Shown here: in pieces, positions 25,342 to 33,139 of the stretch
Layout: every line of letters starts with the position of its first letter
How positions within the stretch are numbered: the stretch's first letter is position 1
Source of the DNA: Cocleimonas sp.
GTDB lineage: Bacteria; Pseudomonadota; Gammaproteobacteria; Thiotrichales; Thiotrichaceae
Length of the DNA: 64,000 nucleotides
Direction: 5' to 3'
NCBI GenBank assembly: GCA_021647365.1
Contig: JAKIUW010000008.1
Location: forward strand, 35,917 to 99,916
Program-made: the position numbers and the translations under genes
Notes under the pieces: generated by a model
The model's database searches: none
The model's input: the letters and a program-made list of their open reading frames with translations, nothing else
What the model was told of the DNA's origin: nothing

Positions 25342-26367
25342 TCATGTAAAAGTGGGGGGGTGTGCTTTTAAATACTCTTTAGATAACGGTAAGGTCATCA
25401 CTTTAGGAATATTCCTAGCATCCCAGTTCTGTAAAGCCCATTGCCACACATCATTAAGCGATAAAAAATCATTAGTATTTGGTGGTTGTTGCCCTAAAAA
25501 GGCTAGTGCGAAAATCAGCGTAGCGCGTTTTTGATCAGCTGATATTTCAGGCGAAAGATTCTGTTTGCTAAGCTTTTTACCAGCATCATCAACCGCCACA
25601 GGGAAATGTAAGTAGCTAGGTTGTGAATATCCTAGTAATCGTTGTAAGTAGATTTGTCGAGGTGTGTTATCAAATAAATCAGCGCCACGTACCACTTCGG
25701 TTATACCTTGCAGGGCATCATCAACCACTACTGCAAGTTGATATGCCCACAAGCCATCCGTGCGTTTTAGAATGAAATCTCCCACTTCTTTGTTTATATT
25801 TTGGCAAAGCTCTTGAGGGTTATTTGCAGACCCTGTAAAAGTGGGGGGGTGTGCTTCGACAGGCTCAGCAGAACTGCTTTCCGTATTGTTAACTTGGCAC
25901 TGGTCGATAAAGCAAACAGGCTTGTCATCCGTCAATATACGAATACTGTGATGTTTAGCGTCTTGATTTTTCATTCCTTCTCGGCAAAATCCAGGGTAAA
26001 TATAAGAATAGCTTCCTGTCGATGCCATTAAAGATTTACGCGTACAGCTACAGGGGTAAACAAGCTCGCCGAGCGTATCAAGTGCATCTTGGTAATACTT
26101 GGAACGCTGACTTTGATAGATGATTTCGCCATCCCATTCAAAGTCATAAGATTCTAGTGAGCTAATAATGGATTGTGCAGCGCCTTTTTGTTCGCGTTGT
26201 GTATCGACGTCTTCAATGCGCAGTAGCCATTGTCCGCTTTTAGTTTTAGCACTGAGATAGCTAGCCGTGGCGGCAATCAAAGACCCGAAATGAAGCGGAC
26301 CTGTGGGGGAGGGGGCAAAACGCCCGATGGTTTTTGTAGGTGAGGTTGATGATAAAGTGTCAGACAT
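25342..26367 (-). CDS. gluQ: Glutamyl-Q tRNA(Asp) synthetase, with repeat-derived insert and C-terminus
   Basis: A 341-residue enzyme glutamylating queuosine in tRNA-Asp. The HIGH-type motif (PSPTGPLHFGSL), zinc-site cysteines (YPCSCTRK, FCREG) and KLSKQN are intact. Relatives are about 300 residues. Two extra parts come from repeats. An insert of about 26 residues after CFIDQCQ contains SSAEPVEA and HPPTFTG, encoded by a TTCGACAGGCTCAG motif plus a repeat unit. The last residues HPPTFT and the TGA stop come from a second unit. The order dksA-gluQ is the classic one. Confidence 0.93.
   Translation of the reverse strand: MSDTLSSTSPTKTIGRFAPSPTGPLHFGSLIAATASYLSAKTKSGQWLLRIEDVDTQREQKGAAQSIISSLESYDFEWDGEIIYQSQRSKYYQDALDTLGELVYPCSCTRKSLMASTGSYSYIYPGFCREGMKNQDAKHHSIRILTDDKPVCFIDQCQVNNTESSSAEPVEAHPPTFTGSANNPQELCQNINKEVGDFILKRTDGLWAYQLAVVVDDALQGITEVVRGADLFDNTPRQIYLQRLLGYSQPSYLHFPVAVDDAGKKLSKQNLSPEISADQKRATLIFALAFLGQQPPNTNDFLSLNDVWQWALQNWDARNIPKVMTLPLSKEYLKAHPPTFT
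25343..25367 (+). repeat. Interspersed repeat, single unit inside the gluQ 3' end
   Basis: An intact unit (GTG variant). Read on the minus strand it encodes AHPPTFT and a TGA stop for gluQ. Confidence 0.95.
25832..25856 (+). repeat. Interspersed repeat, single unit inserted in frame within gluQ
   Basis: CCTGTAAAAGT-G7-TGTGCTT. The usual CATG end is changed to CCTG, so the minus-strand reading is ACA GGG instead of ACA TGA. The frame therefore stays open (AHPPTFTG). Confidence 0.95.
25854..25869. repeat. Short TTCGACAGGCTCAG-type repeat fused to the unit in gluQ
   Basis: CTTCGACAGGCTCAGC overlaps the CTT end of the repeat unit. A second member (CCCTGAGCTTGTCGAAGGG) is at 54755. Motifs of this kind are known to be scattered in many bacterial genomes. 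Here it encodes AEPVEA of GluQ. Confidence 0.75.
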
Positions 26368-26437
26368 AAAAAAGGAGTTTACTGTGAAACTCCTTTTAAA
26401 ACATATTTTTCTCTAGTGAAAGTTTTCTAGATAAAAA

Positions 26438-26887
26438 TTAAGCAATTTGCTTCTCTTTAATTTCTTGTGTGGTTTTACAATCTATACACATTTCAGCCGT
26501 AGGGCGAACTTCTAAACGCTGTAAACCAATCTCAATGCCACAAGCATCACAAAATCCATAGTCATCGGCGTCAACGCGGGCGATGGTTTTGTCAATTTTA
26601 CGAACCAATTTACGCTCCCTGTCGCGTGCGCGAAGTTCAAGTGTGAACTCTTCTTCTTGCGTGGCGCGGTCAGCTGGGTCTGAGAAGCTGCTTGCTTCTT
26701 CTTGCATGTGGTCAACCGTGCGGTCAGCTTCTTCTAATAAAGACTTTTTCCAAGCAAGCAGAATACCTCTAAAATGAGCGAGTTGATCGTCATTCATGTA
26801 CTCTTCGTTCTTTTTCGCCTCATAAGGCTCAATTCCGTCAACGGGAAGTGCGGATTTACGAGTGATTGAAGTTTTAGCCGTAGTCAT
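26438..26887 (-). CDS. dksA: RNA polymerase-binding transcription factor DksA
   Basis: A 149-residue regulator that enters the RNA polymerase secondary channel and works with ppGpp. The coiled-coil tip DPADRA keeps D70 and A72. The zinc finger has C113, C116, C134 and C137. Length is typical. It lies directly upstream of gluQ. Confidence 0.96.
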   Translation of the reverse strand: MTTAKTSITRKSALPVDGIEPYEAKKNEEYMNDDQLAHFRGILLAWKKSLLEEADRTVDHMQEEASSFSDPADRATQEEEFTLELRARDRERKLVRKIDKTIARVDADDYGFCDACGIEIGLQRLEVRPTAEMCIDCKTTQEIKEKQIA

Positions 26888-27091
26888 TTTATCTCCTAGT
26901 TCGATTGAACCATTTTTATTGTTGTACTTGGTTTATCGAGAACAATTTTAACGCGCGCATTATACCTGAAATATCATCTGGGTACATCAAAATGATTTTT
27001 CTTATATTACATCACATGGTTTAGTACAATTTATAACCAGTTAGTTCATAATCTAATCTATTAAATTTATACGATAAAATCTCAATAACAG

Positions 27092-29053
27092 ATGACTAAA
27101 CCGATCAATTACCAAAAAGAAGTTCAGATTCTCATCAAGTGGGCGCACGCCTATTACGTTGAAGATAACCCCATCGCCACGGATGAGGAATACGACAAAC
27201 TCTACCATCAAGTGCTTGATTATGAGGAACAACATCCAAACGAAGTAGCCACTGATTCACCCACCAAACGTGTTGGCGGAATTATTCGTGATGAGTTTAC
27301 TAAAGCAACCCATATTAGACGTATGTGGAGTATGGAAGATGTTTTTAGCATAGAAGAAGTAGGGGAATGGCTTGCACGAGTCGAAAAAACTGAAGATAGC
27401 CCGACTTATTTTTGTGAGCCAAAGTTTGATGGCGCAAGCATGAATCTGCTATACGAAAACGGAAAGCTGATACGCGCGATTACACGTGGAGATGGAACAA
27501 TCGGCGAAGAGGTGACAGATAATGTATGCACCATTCGTTCCGTGCCACTAAGCATCGACTATAAAGAACAAATTGAAATACGAGGCGAGGTGGTTATTCG
27601 TAAAGATGATTTTGAAAAAATAAATGAAGATCGCCTCAAAAATGATGAAACGCCATTCGCCAATCCGCGCAATGCGGCGGCGGGTAGTTTGCGCCAGCTT
27701 GACTCATCCGTATCAGCAAAGCGTAAGCTGGCTTTCTACCCATGGGGCTTGGGTGAAAATACACTTGATCATCAAACACTCTCAACAAAAATGGCTTACA
27801 TTCATGCGTTAGGTTTTTTAAGCCCGCCGTACACACAAGAATGCCGTACGGTTGATGAGGTTGAAGCGTTTTATCAAAAGCTCATCAGTCTGCGTGACGA
27901 AATTCCGATGATGATGGATGGCATGGTTATCAAAGTAGATGACGTTGATCAGCAAGAAGACCTTGGCTACACGGTTAAATTTCCTAAATGGATGTGCGCC
28001 TATAAATTTCCTGCGATTGAAAAAGTCACACAAATAAATGCTATTACTTTGCAAGTAGGGCGTACAGGCGCGATTACGCCAGTCGCAGAAGTTGAGCCTG
28101 TTAATATAGAAGGTGCAATGGTTGCACGCGCTACCTTGCATAATTTTGATGAAATTGAGCGCAAGGATATTCGCATCGGAGATAGTGTGATTATCATTCG
28201 CAGCGGTGATGTTATACCTAAAATAACCAAAGTATTGACTGATAGACGAGATGGTAACGAACAAATCATCACGCGCCCAATTGTTTGCCCAACTTGTGAA
28301 AGCGAATTGTTAAACGAAGAGACGTTGATTAAATGTCAAAACTTGGACTGTCCAGATCGTGTGGTCAATTCAATCATTCATTTTGCCAAAAAAGGGTGTA
28401 TGAATATTGATGGACTGGGCAATAAAATTGTCGAGCTGTTGGTTAAGCAAAACATCATTAAAAACATACTCGACCTTTACCATATAAAAAGTGAAGACTT
28501 AGAAAACCTTGAAGGCTTTAAAGAAAAGCGTATCACAAAGCTAATTAGCGCAATCAAAAATAGCCAAGGCACACCGCTATCAAAAGTCATTAGTGCATTG
28601 GGTATAGAACATATCGGTGAAGTCGCAGGAAAGGTACTGGCGTTAGAGTTCGGCTTGAATGTGGTGGCAGCTGAATATGACAAAATAGTCGCGATTGACG
28701 GCATCGGCGAAGAAATGGCAAATTCACTGTTAGAATTCATGCGTGTGAATAATGAGTTTGTCCTCAAGTTGTTTGAAGCTATTAAACCTACCGTAGAAGA
28801 AAAAGTAGAGGCAAAGGAGAATGCTTTCAAAGATAAAACTGTGGTACTCACAGGAAGCTTGAGCCAAAGCAGAAGTTATTATAAAGCCATTTTAGAAAAC
28901 TTAGGCGCAAAAGTGAGTGGCTCGGTTTCAAAGAAAACAGATTACGTGATTTACGGCGAAAAAGCAGGCAGTAAACTTAAAAAAGCACAAGATTTAACGA
29001 TAGAAACACTCACTGAAGAAGACTTATTGCGATTATTAGAAAAAGAGTCATAA
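27092..29053 (+). CDS. ligA: NAD-dependent DNA ligase LigA (Campylobacterota-like type)
   Basis: The 653-residue ligase seals nicks using NAD. The Ia/adenylation part begins WAHAYYVEDNPIATDEEYDK; the active-site lysine is K111 (CEPKFDGAS). RGEVVIRKDDF, the OB fold, a four-cysteine zinc finger (CPTCES with CQNLDC), helix-hairpin-helix repeats (ALGIEHIGEVAG) and a C-terminal BRCT domain (about 580-653) follow. Features such as RRMWSMEDVFS, EPKFDG and CQNLDCPDR are closer to Helicobacter/Campylobacterota LigA as I recall it than to the usual gammaproteobacterial LigA. There is no zipA next to it, so horizontal origin is likely. Confidence 0.93.
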   Translation: MTKPINYQKEVQILIKWAHAYYVEDNPIATDEEYDKLYHQVLDYEEQHPNEVATDSPTKRVGGIIRDEFTKATHIRRMWSMEDVFSIEEVGEWLARVEKTEDSPTYFCEPKFDGASMNLLYENGKLIRAITRGDGTIGEEVTDNVCTIRSVPLSIDYKEQIEIRGEVVIRKDDFEKINEDRLKNDETPFANPRNAAAGSLRQLDSSVSAKRKLAFYPWGLGENTLDHQTLSTKMAYIHALGFLSPPYTQECRTVDEVEAFYQKLISLRDEIPMMMDGMVIKVDDVDQQEDLGYTVKFPKWMCAYKFPAIEKVTQINAITLQVGRTGAITPVAEVEPVNIEGAMVARATLHNFDEIERKDIRIGDSVIIIRSGDVIPKITKVLTDRRDGNEQIITRPIVCPTCESELLNEETLIKCQNLDCPDRVVNSIIHFAKKGCMNIDGLGNKIVELLVKQNIIKNILDLYHIKSEDLENLEGFKEKRITKLISAIKNSQGTPLSKVISALGIEHIGEVAGKVLALEFGLNVVAAEYDKIVAIDGIGEEMANSLLEFMRVNNEFVLKLFEAIKPTVEEKVEAKENAFKDKTVVLTGSLSQSRSYYKAILENLGAKVSGSVSKKTDYVIYGEKAGSKLKKAQDLTIETLTEEDLLRLLEKES

Positions 29054-29069
29054 AACCACCAACAGATGC

Positions 29070-29098
29070 TTGACAGTTATCAGTGTGACACTTAATAT
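29070..29098 (+). promoter_or_regulatory. Consensus sigma-70 promoter for tRNA-Gly
   Basis: TTGACA and TAATAT are separated by exactly 17 bases, with a GC-rich start region (ACGCGCC) as in stable-RNA promoters. It lies about 50 bases upstream of the tRNA. Confidence 0.8.
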
Positions 29099-29148
29099 AC
29101 GCGCCTCGTTGAGAAGGCTCTGGTGGCATGAGTTTTTGTTGATACGAA

Positions 29149-29223
29149 GCGGGAATAGCTCAGTGGTAGAGCATAACCTTGCCAAGGTTGGGGTCGGGAG
29201 TTCGAGTCTCCTTTCCCGCTCCA
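29149..29223 (+). tRNA. tRNA-Gly (GCC)
   Basis: A complete cloverleaf with acceptor GCGGGAA/TTCCCGC, anticodon GCC in CTTGCCAAG, T loop TTCGAGT and encoded CCA end (29221-29223). Confidence 0.97.
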
Positions 29224-29296
29224 AATTTAGTGAACTTCCCATTTGTTTCTTTTCAAATGGTGAACTCAATTATGTCGCAGTTTTTTTGTGACGCTA

Positions 29297-29325
29297 AAAG
29301 CCGATCATTATTGATCGGCTTTTTT
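29297..29325 (+). terminator. Rho-independent terminator after tRNA-Gly
   Basis: AAAAGCCGATCA pairs with TGATCGGCTTTT across a 3-base loop and runs into six T. Confidence 0.9.
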
Positions 29326-29443
29326 GTGCGCGTTTTTGATGTAAATCAAAAGCACTACTTATGAGTCCCTTTAGTTACTTTTATTCCTACCATTAATCTG
29401 GGATGAGTAGTTCTAAATAAGAATATTGATTATATTTTCTCTC

Positions 29444-29517
29444 GGCTGGGTGGCAGAGAGAATATGCAACGACCTGCAACGTCGATTACCTTGGTTCAAT
29501 TCCAGGCCCAGCCTCCA
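29444..29517 (+). tRNA. Divergent tRNA-Cys (GCA)
   Basis: A 74-nt tRNA with perfect acceptor GGCTGGG/CCCAGCC, T arm GG-TTCAATT-CC, anticodon loop CTGCAAC (GCA) and encoded CCA. It differs from the canonical tRNA-Cys at 34304. The D loop has AGAGAATA where AGAGGTTA is expected, losing the G18G19 pair, and the anticodon stem has an A-A mismatch at 27-43. It is followed by its own terminator, so it looks transcribed. Confidence 0.85.
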
Positions 29518-29524
29518 AACACTT

Positions 29525-29558
29525 AAAGCCTTAGTATCGGGTGATACTAAGGCTTTTT
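29525..29558 (+). terminator. Rho-independent terminator after the divergent tRNA-Cys
   Basis: A 14-bp stem (AAAGCCTTAGTATC with complement) and a T run start 8 bases after the CCA end. Confidence 0.9.
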
Positions 29559-29575
29559 CATGCGCTAAAAATAAT

Positions 29576-29600
29576 CATGTAAAACTAGGGGGGTGTGCTT
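29576..29600 (+). repeat. Interspersed repeat, single unit (CTA variant)
   Basis: CATGTAAAACTAG-G5-TGTGCTT, between the tRNA terminator and the stop of the convergent VOC gene (2 bases away). Confidence 0.93.
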
Positions 29601-29602
29601 TG

Positions 29603-29989
29603 CTATTTATAAGGATGCGCTTCATCATCTGACTTCCCTAGCGGAAACATCATTTCAACTACCAGCCCATCAGGGCCTGAAACAAACACTTGGCGCTCAC
29701 CCGATATAGGTACATCTTTTTCTGTATAGCTATAGTTCAATTTTTTTAGCGTTGTGATTAAGGTGTTATAGTTTCCGCCTTCAAGCGCTAGATGTGCGAT
29801 AGCGCCACCACTGGGATCTATGTTTTTCTGCTCAGCAACGTGTATCAGTGGTTTTCCTTCACTGTAAAACCATGCGCCTTTAAAAGGAAAAGGCGGTCTA
29901 TCGCCCGCTGTTAAACCTATCGCTTCTGTCCAAAAAGTATTCATAGCGTCAAGATCAGTTGTGAGGATTAAGTTGTGATTGAGTTTCAT
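29603..29989 (-). CDS. VOC-superfamily (glyoxalase/dioxygenase-fold) protein
   Basis: A 128-residue single VOC domain (NHNLILTTDLDAMNTFWTEA; ending GPDGLVVEMMFPLGK). One metal-ligand Glu position (VEMMF) and early His are visible; the substrate is unknown. The frame is open to 30100 through a repeat unit, but the ATG at 29989 follows AAAGG and starts the domain, so the longer version is rejected. It lies in the same strand group as a nitroreductase and a quinone reductase. Confidence 0.85.
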   Translation of the reverse strand: MKLNHNLILTTDLDAMNTFWTEAIGLTAGDRPPFPFKGAWFYSEGKPLIHVAEQKNIDPSGGAIAHLALEGGNYNTLITTLKKLNYSYTEKDVPISGERQVFVSGPDGLVVEMMFPLGKSDDEAHPYK

Positions 29990-30051
29990 GGTGATACCTT
30001 TTAAAGACAGAGTGATTAACTTAGTGAACTGTACTCCTCCGCCATAAGCAT

Positions 30052-30076
30052 CATCTAAAAGTGGGGGGGTGTGCTT
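30052..30076 (+). repeat. Interspersed repeat, single unit (GTG variant)
   Basis: CATCTAAAAGT-G7-TGTGCTT, 10 bases beyond the nitroreductase stop, in the gap before the VOC gene. Confidence 0.9.
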
Positions 30077-30086
30077 TGCAATAAGT

Positions 30087-30743
30087 TTATAAATGCACAA
30101 AAACCTTCTCAGCGCTTAAACGCGATTTAGGCAGTTTGGCATTAAAATCGTCTTCTGGATGGTGATAGCCAATTGCCATGGCGACATCGCATTGATAGCC
30201 TGCCAGCTCTTCTTTAAACTCTTCTGCGATCAAATCAATATCAATGCCTTCCAAAGGCGTAGCATCAATTTTTAAGCGCGCAAGCGTGTGTAAGGTATTA
30301 CCAATAGCAAGATATAATTGTGCTTTTGTCCAATGCCCCGTGTAGCCATTTTCATCGGTATTAAATTCTGCAAAGGCAAAGCCACCAAAAGCCCCTTCCC
30401 TATCTTCTGGTTTTATGCGTTTATCCTCAATCCCTTTATCAACCACCTCGGCATAATCATCGCGCGTGTAATGTGGATTGTAGGCAAACAAAATAATCTG
30501 CGAGCTATCAAACACATGCGGCTGGTTGTATTGATGCTTATTAGCAAAGGTATTATTCATACGCGCCTTTGCTGCATCACTTTCAATAGTTATAAACTTC
30601 CACGGTTGTGAGTTGATGGATGAGGCTGACAAACGCATCGCCTCATAAAGTACATCAAGATCCTCTTGCGAGACCTTTCTTGATGCATCATATTTTTTTG
30701 TGGTGTGTCTCCAAGTGAGATCATCAATAATGGGGTGTGTCAT
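30087..30743 (-). CDS. NAD(P)H nitroreductase (NfsB family)
   Basis: The 218-residue FMN-dependent enzyme shows the N-terminal WRHTTKKYDASRKVS, flavin-contact SASSINSQPWKFI and C-terminal CDVAMAIGYHHPEDD segments. It reduces nitro compounds or quinones using NAD(P)H. It is grouped with an MdaB-type quinone reductase divergent from a LysR regulator, suggesting a stress-responsive redox unit. Confidence 0.9.
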   Translation of the reverse strand: MTHPIIDDLTWRHTTKKYDASRKVSQEDLDVLYEAMRLSASSINSQPWKFITIESDAAKARMNNTFANKHQYNQPHVFDSSQIILFAYNPHYTRDDYAEVVDKGIEDKRIKPEDREGAFGGFAFAEFNTDENGYTGHWTKAQLYLAIGNTLHTLARLKIDATPLEGIDIDLIAEEFKEELAGYQCDVAMAIGYHHPEDDFNAKLPKSRLSAEKVFVHL

Positions 30744-30766
30744 TTGCTTATTCCTTTATAAAGAGC

Positions 30767-31318
30767 TTATTCAAAATGGCTATCAAGGTGCTTGGTGTAC
30801 GCAGGCTCAATCCAACGGGTATCGCCAGCAATCACGTCACCTACGTGAAAAGTTGGGATTTGATTGCGAATACTGAGGTAGTTATTCGTCATAATCAAGG
30901 GCTGCATAATGTCATCAATATGCGGCGCATCTTTTAGCACCGCGCCTTTACCAAGGTCGCTACTTTTCATATTGGATGTTGTGACAATCATAAAGTTATC
31001 CGCAGGCACTTGCCCGCCTTCGCCATATTCTTCTGTGATGATAAATGTTTCTTTATACAGTAATACCTCACCCAACCATTTCACCATGGGTGCGGGCATA
31101 TTGAACCACATGATCGGCGTAATATAGATAATTGTGTCTGCCCACAAAAGCTTGGCGACTTCTCTATCCACATCCCAAGTATCTTTTGTTACATCAGAGT
31201 TTTTTACCGTATGACCTTTTTCTGTCAGGTTCTTCTCCGTCATAAAAGCAAAAAAACCATTCAACTGTCCCTTTGCATCAAAAATGGAGTAACCCGCAGT
31301 AACGACTAAAATATTCAT
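30767..31318 (-). CDS. mdaB: NAD(P)H quinone reductase, MdaB-like flavodoxin fold
   Basis: A 183-residue flavodoxin-like protein. The family residues ADTIIYITPIMWFNMPAPMVKW and the Gly-rich GQVPADNFM region match MdaB/modulator of drug activity B. It reduces quinones by two electrons, giving protection from electrophiles. It is transcribed away from a LysR gene that probably controls it. Confidence 0.9.
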   Translation of the reverse strand: MNILVVTAGYSIFDAKGQLNGFFAFMTEKNLTEKGHTVKNSDVTKDTWDVDREVAKLLWADTIIYITPIMWFNMPAPMVKWLGEVLLYKETFIITEEYGEGGQVPADNFMIVTTSNMKSSDLGKGAVLKDAPHIDDIMQPLIMTNNYLSIRNQIPTFHVGDVIAGDTRWIEPAYTKHLDSHFE

Positions 31319-31451
31319 AATTCTTCTCTTTTTGTTTTCGACTTGGTAAATACTATAGACACTTCACCCACGTTTTATAATAGTGTAAAATATAAAATAA
31401 CTATTCAGTATTTCTAAATAATAGAGTGATTAATTACTTCAAGAGATTTCT

Positions 31452-32384
31452 ATGGATAAATTAGGCGACATGGATTTATTCGTTCGCGTGGTTAAAAATG
31501 GCGGGCTTGCAGTCGCTGGTCGCGAAGTGGGCTTATCCCCTGCCAGTATGAGTGCGCGCATGAACGCACTAGAAGCGCGCTACAATACGCGGCTGTTAAA
31601 CAGAAGCACTCGGCATGTCTCATTAACAGAAACTGGTCAGCAATTTTATGAAGCTTGTTTGAATATACTGGCAGATATGAGCGAGGTCGAATCTCAAATT
31701 CTTGGATCACAAGAATGTCTCACAGGCTCATTACGCATTACCGCACCCTCTGATATGGGGCAACAGCACATCATGCCGGTACTTTCTAAGTTTGTAAAAG
31801 ACAATCCTGAAATCACCCCACACCTTCATCTAACTGATGGTATCGTCAATATTACCGAAGAAGGTTTTGACTGCGCCATACGCTATGGCGATCTACCCGA
31901 CAGCTCGCTAGTTGCAAGAAAACTGGCGTCCAATCATCGTGTGCTTTGTGCATCCCCAAAATATTTAAAACGAAAAGGAATCCCAAAAACACCTCAAGAA
32001 CTGACTAATCACGACTGCCTAACCATGACCAGAGGAACAGAACCTTTAAGCAACTGGCACTTTCAAACAAATAACAGACTAGAAAGCATCGCCATCAAAG
32101 CAGCACGCTCAAGCAATGATGGCGCGGTTGTAAGACAATGGGCGTTAGAAGGCGCAGGAATAGCATTGAAATCATATCTTGAAGTAGCAGAAGATATTAA
32201 AGCCAAGCGATTAAACATTGTTTTAGAAGAGTTTATGCCTGACTTTAATAAAGGAAAATCTACCAAAGACAAATCCACAAGTGCAGGCCTACATATCATT
32301 TATCCTAGTCGACAATATCTACCCAAACGTGTCAAAGCTTTTATAAATGTATTATTAGCGCATTTCGACTCATTGAAGGTATAA
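31452..32384 (+). CDS. LysR-family transcriptional regulator
   Basis: The 310-residue protein has an N-terminal winged HTH (about 1-60: FVRVVKNGGLAVAGREVGLS, with LNRSTRHVSLTETG) and a periplasmic-binding-like effector domain. It is divergent from mdaB; the 133-base gap (31319-31451) should hold the operator and both promoters. The inferred target is the mdaB-nitroreductase-VOC group, and the effector may be a quinone or electrophile. Confidence 0.9.
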   Translation: MDKLGDMDLFVRVVKNGGLAVAGREVGLSPASMSARMNALEARYNTRLLNRSTRHVSLTETGQQFYEACLNILADMSEVESQILGSQECLTGSLRITAPSDMGQQHIMPVLSKFVKDNPEITPHLHLTDGIVNITEEGFDCAIRYGDLPDSSLVARKLASNHRVLCASPKYLKRKGIPKTPQELTNHDCLTMTRGTEPLSNWHFQTNNRLESIAIKAARSSNDGAVVRQWALEGAGIALKSYLEVAEDIKAKRLNIVLEEFMPDFNKGKSTKDKSTSAGLHIIYPSRQYLPKRVKAFINVLLAHFDSLKV

Positions 32385-32392
32385 ATAGACAA

Positions 32393-32417
32393 AAGCACAC
32401 CCCCCCACTTTTACATG
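32393..32417 (-). repeat. Interspersed repeat, single unit in the opposite orientation
   Basis: AAGCACA-C7-ACTTTTACATG. It is the only single unit with the C-rich strand on +. The following ATGATTAATAATCATGTTA and TAAAA look like a decayed second arm, so it may be the left half of a former pair. Confidence 0.88.
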
Positions 32418-32507
32418 ATGATTAATAATCATGTTATTCGTAAAATAAAACTAGCATCATCAAGCAGATTTTATTATTCTACGCGCTCTCGGAAGTTAGC
32501 GAGAAAT

Positions 32508-32597
32508 GGAGAGGTGACTGAGTGGCCGAAAGTACCGGTTTTGAAAACCGGCGACGGGTTAAACCGTCCCAGGGTTCGAATCCCTGCCTCTCCGCCA
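32508..32597 (+). tRNA. tRNA-Ser (TGA)
   Basis: A 90-nt class II tRNA with acceptor GGAGAGG/CCTCTCC, anticodon TGA in TTTTGAAAA, a long variable arm (CGACGGGTTAAACCGTCC) and encoded CCA. An integrase relic follows 109 bases downstream, so its 3' end probably served as an attachment site. Confidence 0.97.
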
Positions 32598-32629
32598 TTA
32601 CATAGTTCTAGGAAGTCCCAGAACGTACT

Positions 32630-32657
32630 AAAACCCGCATTCTAGCGGGTTTTTTGT
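32630..32657 (+). terminator. Rho-independent terminator after tRNA-Ser
   Basis: AAAACCCGC pairs with GCGGGTTTT around a 6-base loop and enters a T run. Confidence 0.9.
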
Positions 32658-32705
32658 GCCTATCTATCCTTGTTTGCCCCAGCGCATCCCTTGATATACC
32701 CGCAA

Positions 32706-33071
32706 ATGAAGCTTAAAGACATTAAAATAAAGAACTCAAAGCCTAAAGATAAGGCTTATAAGCTTATGGATGGTGTTGGGCTTTACTAGCTTGTTAATAA
32801 AACGGGCGGTAAATACTGGAGATATAACTATCGTTTCATGGGAAAGCATAAGCCCCTTTCTATTGGCGTATACCCTGATATTTCACTTAGAAAAGCTAGA
32901 GACTTACATCATCAAGCTAAAAGGCTTCTAGCTGATGGAATCGACCCCACCCAAAAAAAGCAACTTGAGAAGTCCTTAAAGATAGAGCAATCACAAAATA
33001 GCTTTAAAGCTATAGCTCTTGAATGGATTGAGAGACAACGCCCCACATGCTTATTAACACTCAAACAATAG
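32706..33071 (+). pseudogene. P4-type tyrosine integrase, N-terminal remnant
   Basis: MKLKDIKIKNSKPKDKAYKL and later KYWRYNYRFMGKHKPLSIGV match the arm-binding domain of P4/prophage CP4-57-type integrases (DUF4102). Codon 28 is TAG where Leu is expected (GLY-stop-LVN). The frame ends after about 121 codons, so the catalytic domain with the R-H-R-Y residues is missing. It lies just downstream of tRNA-Ser, the expected place for such an enzyme. Confidence 0.88.
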
Positions 33072-33139
33072 ATAAGCCGATACTAGTACTTTGTTACAAC
33101 ATCACGCTAGCAGCTCATTTACGCCAGATAATGATTTAA

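Noticed and set aside
27818..28264. 148-codon minus frame within ligA
   Set aside because: It lies wholly under a well-conserved gene and has no recognisable features.
29603..30100. Longer VOC protein starting at 30100
   Set aside because: The extra N-terminus is translated repeat DNA (KHTPPLLDD); the ATG at 29989 has a ribosome site and starts the domain.
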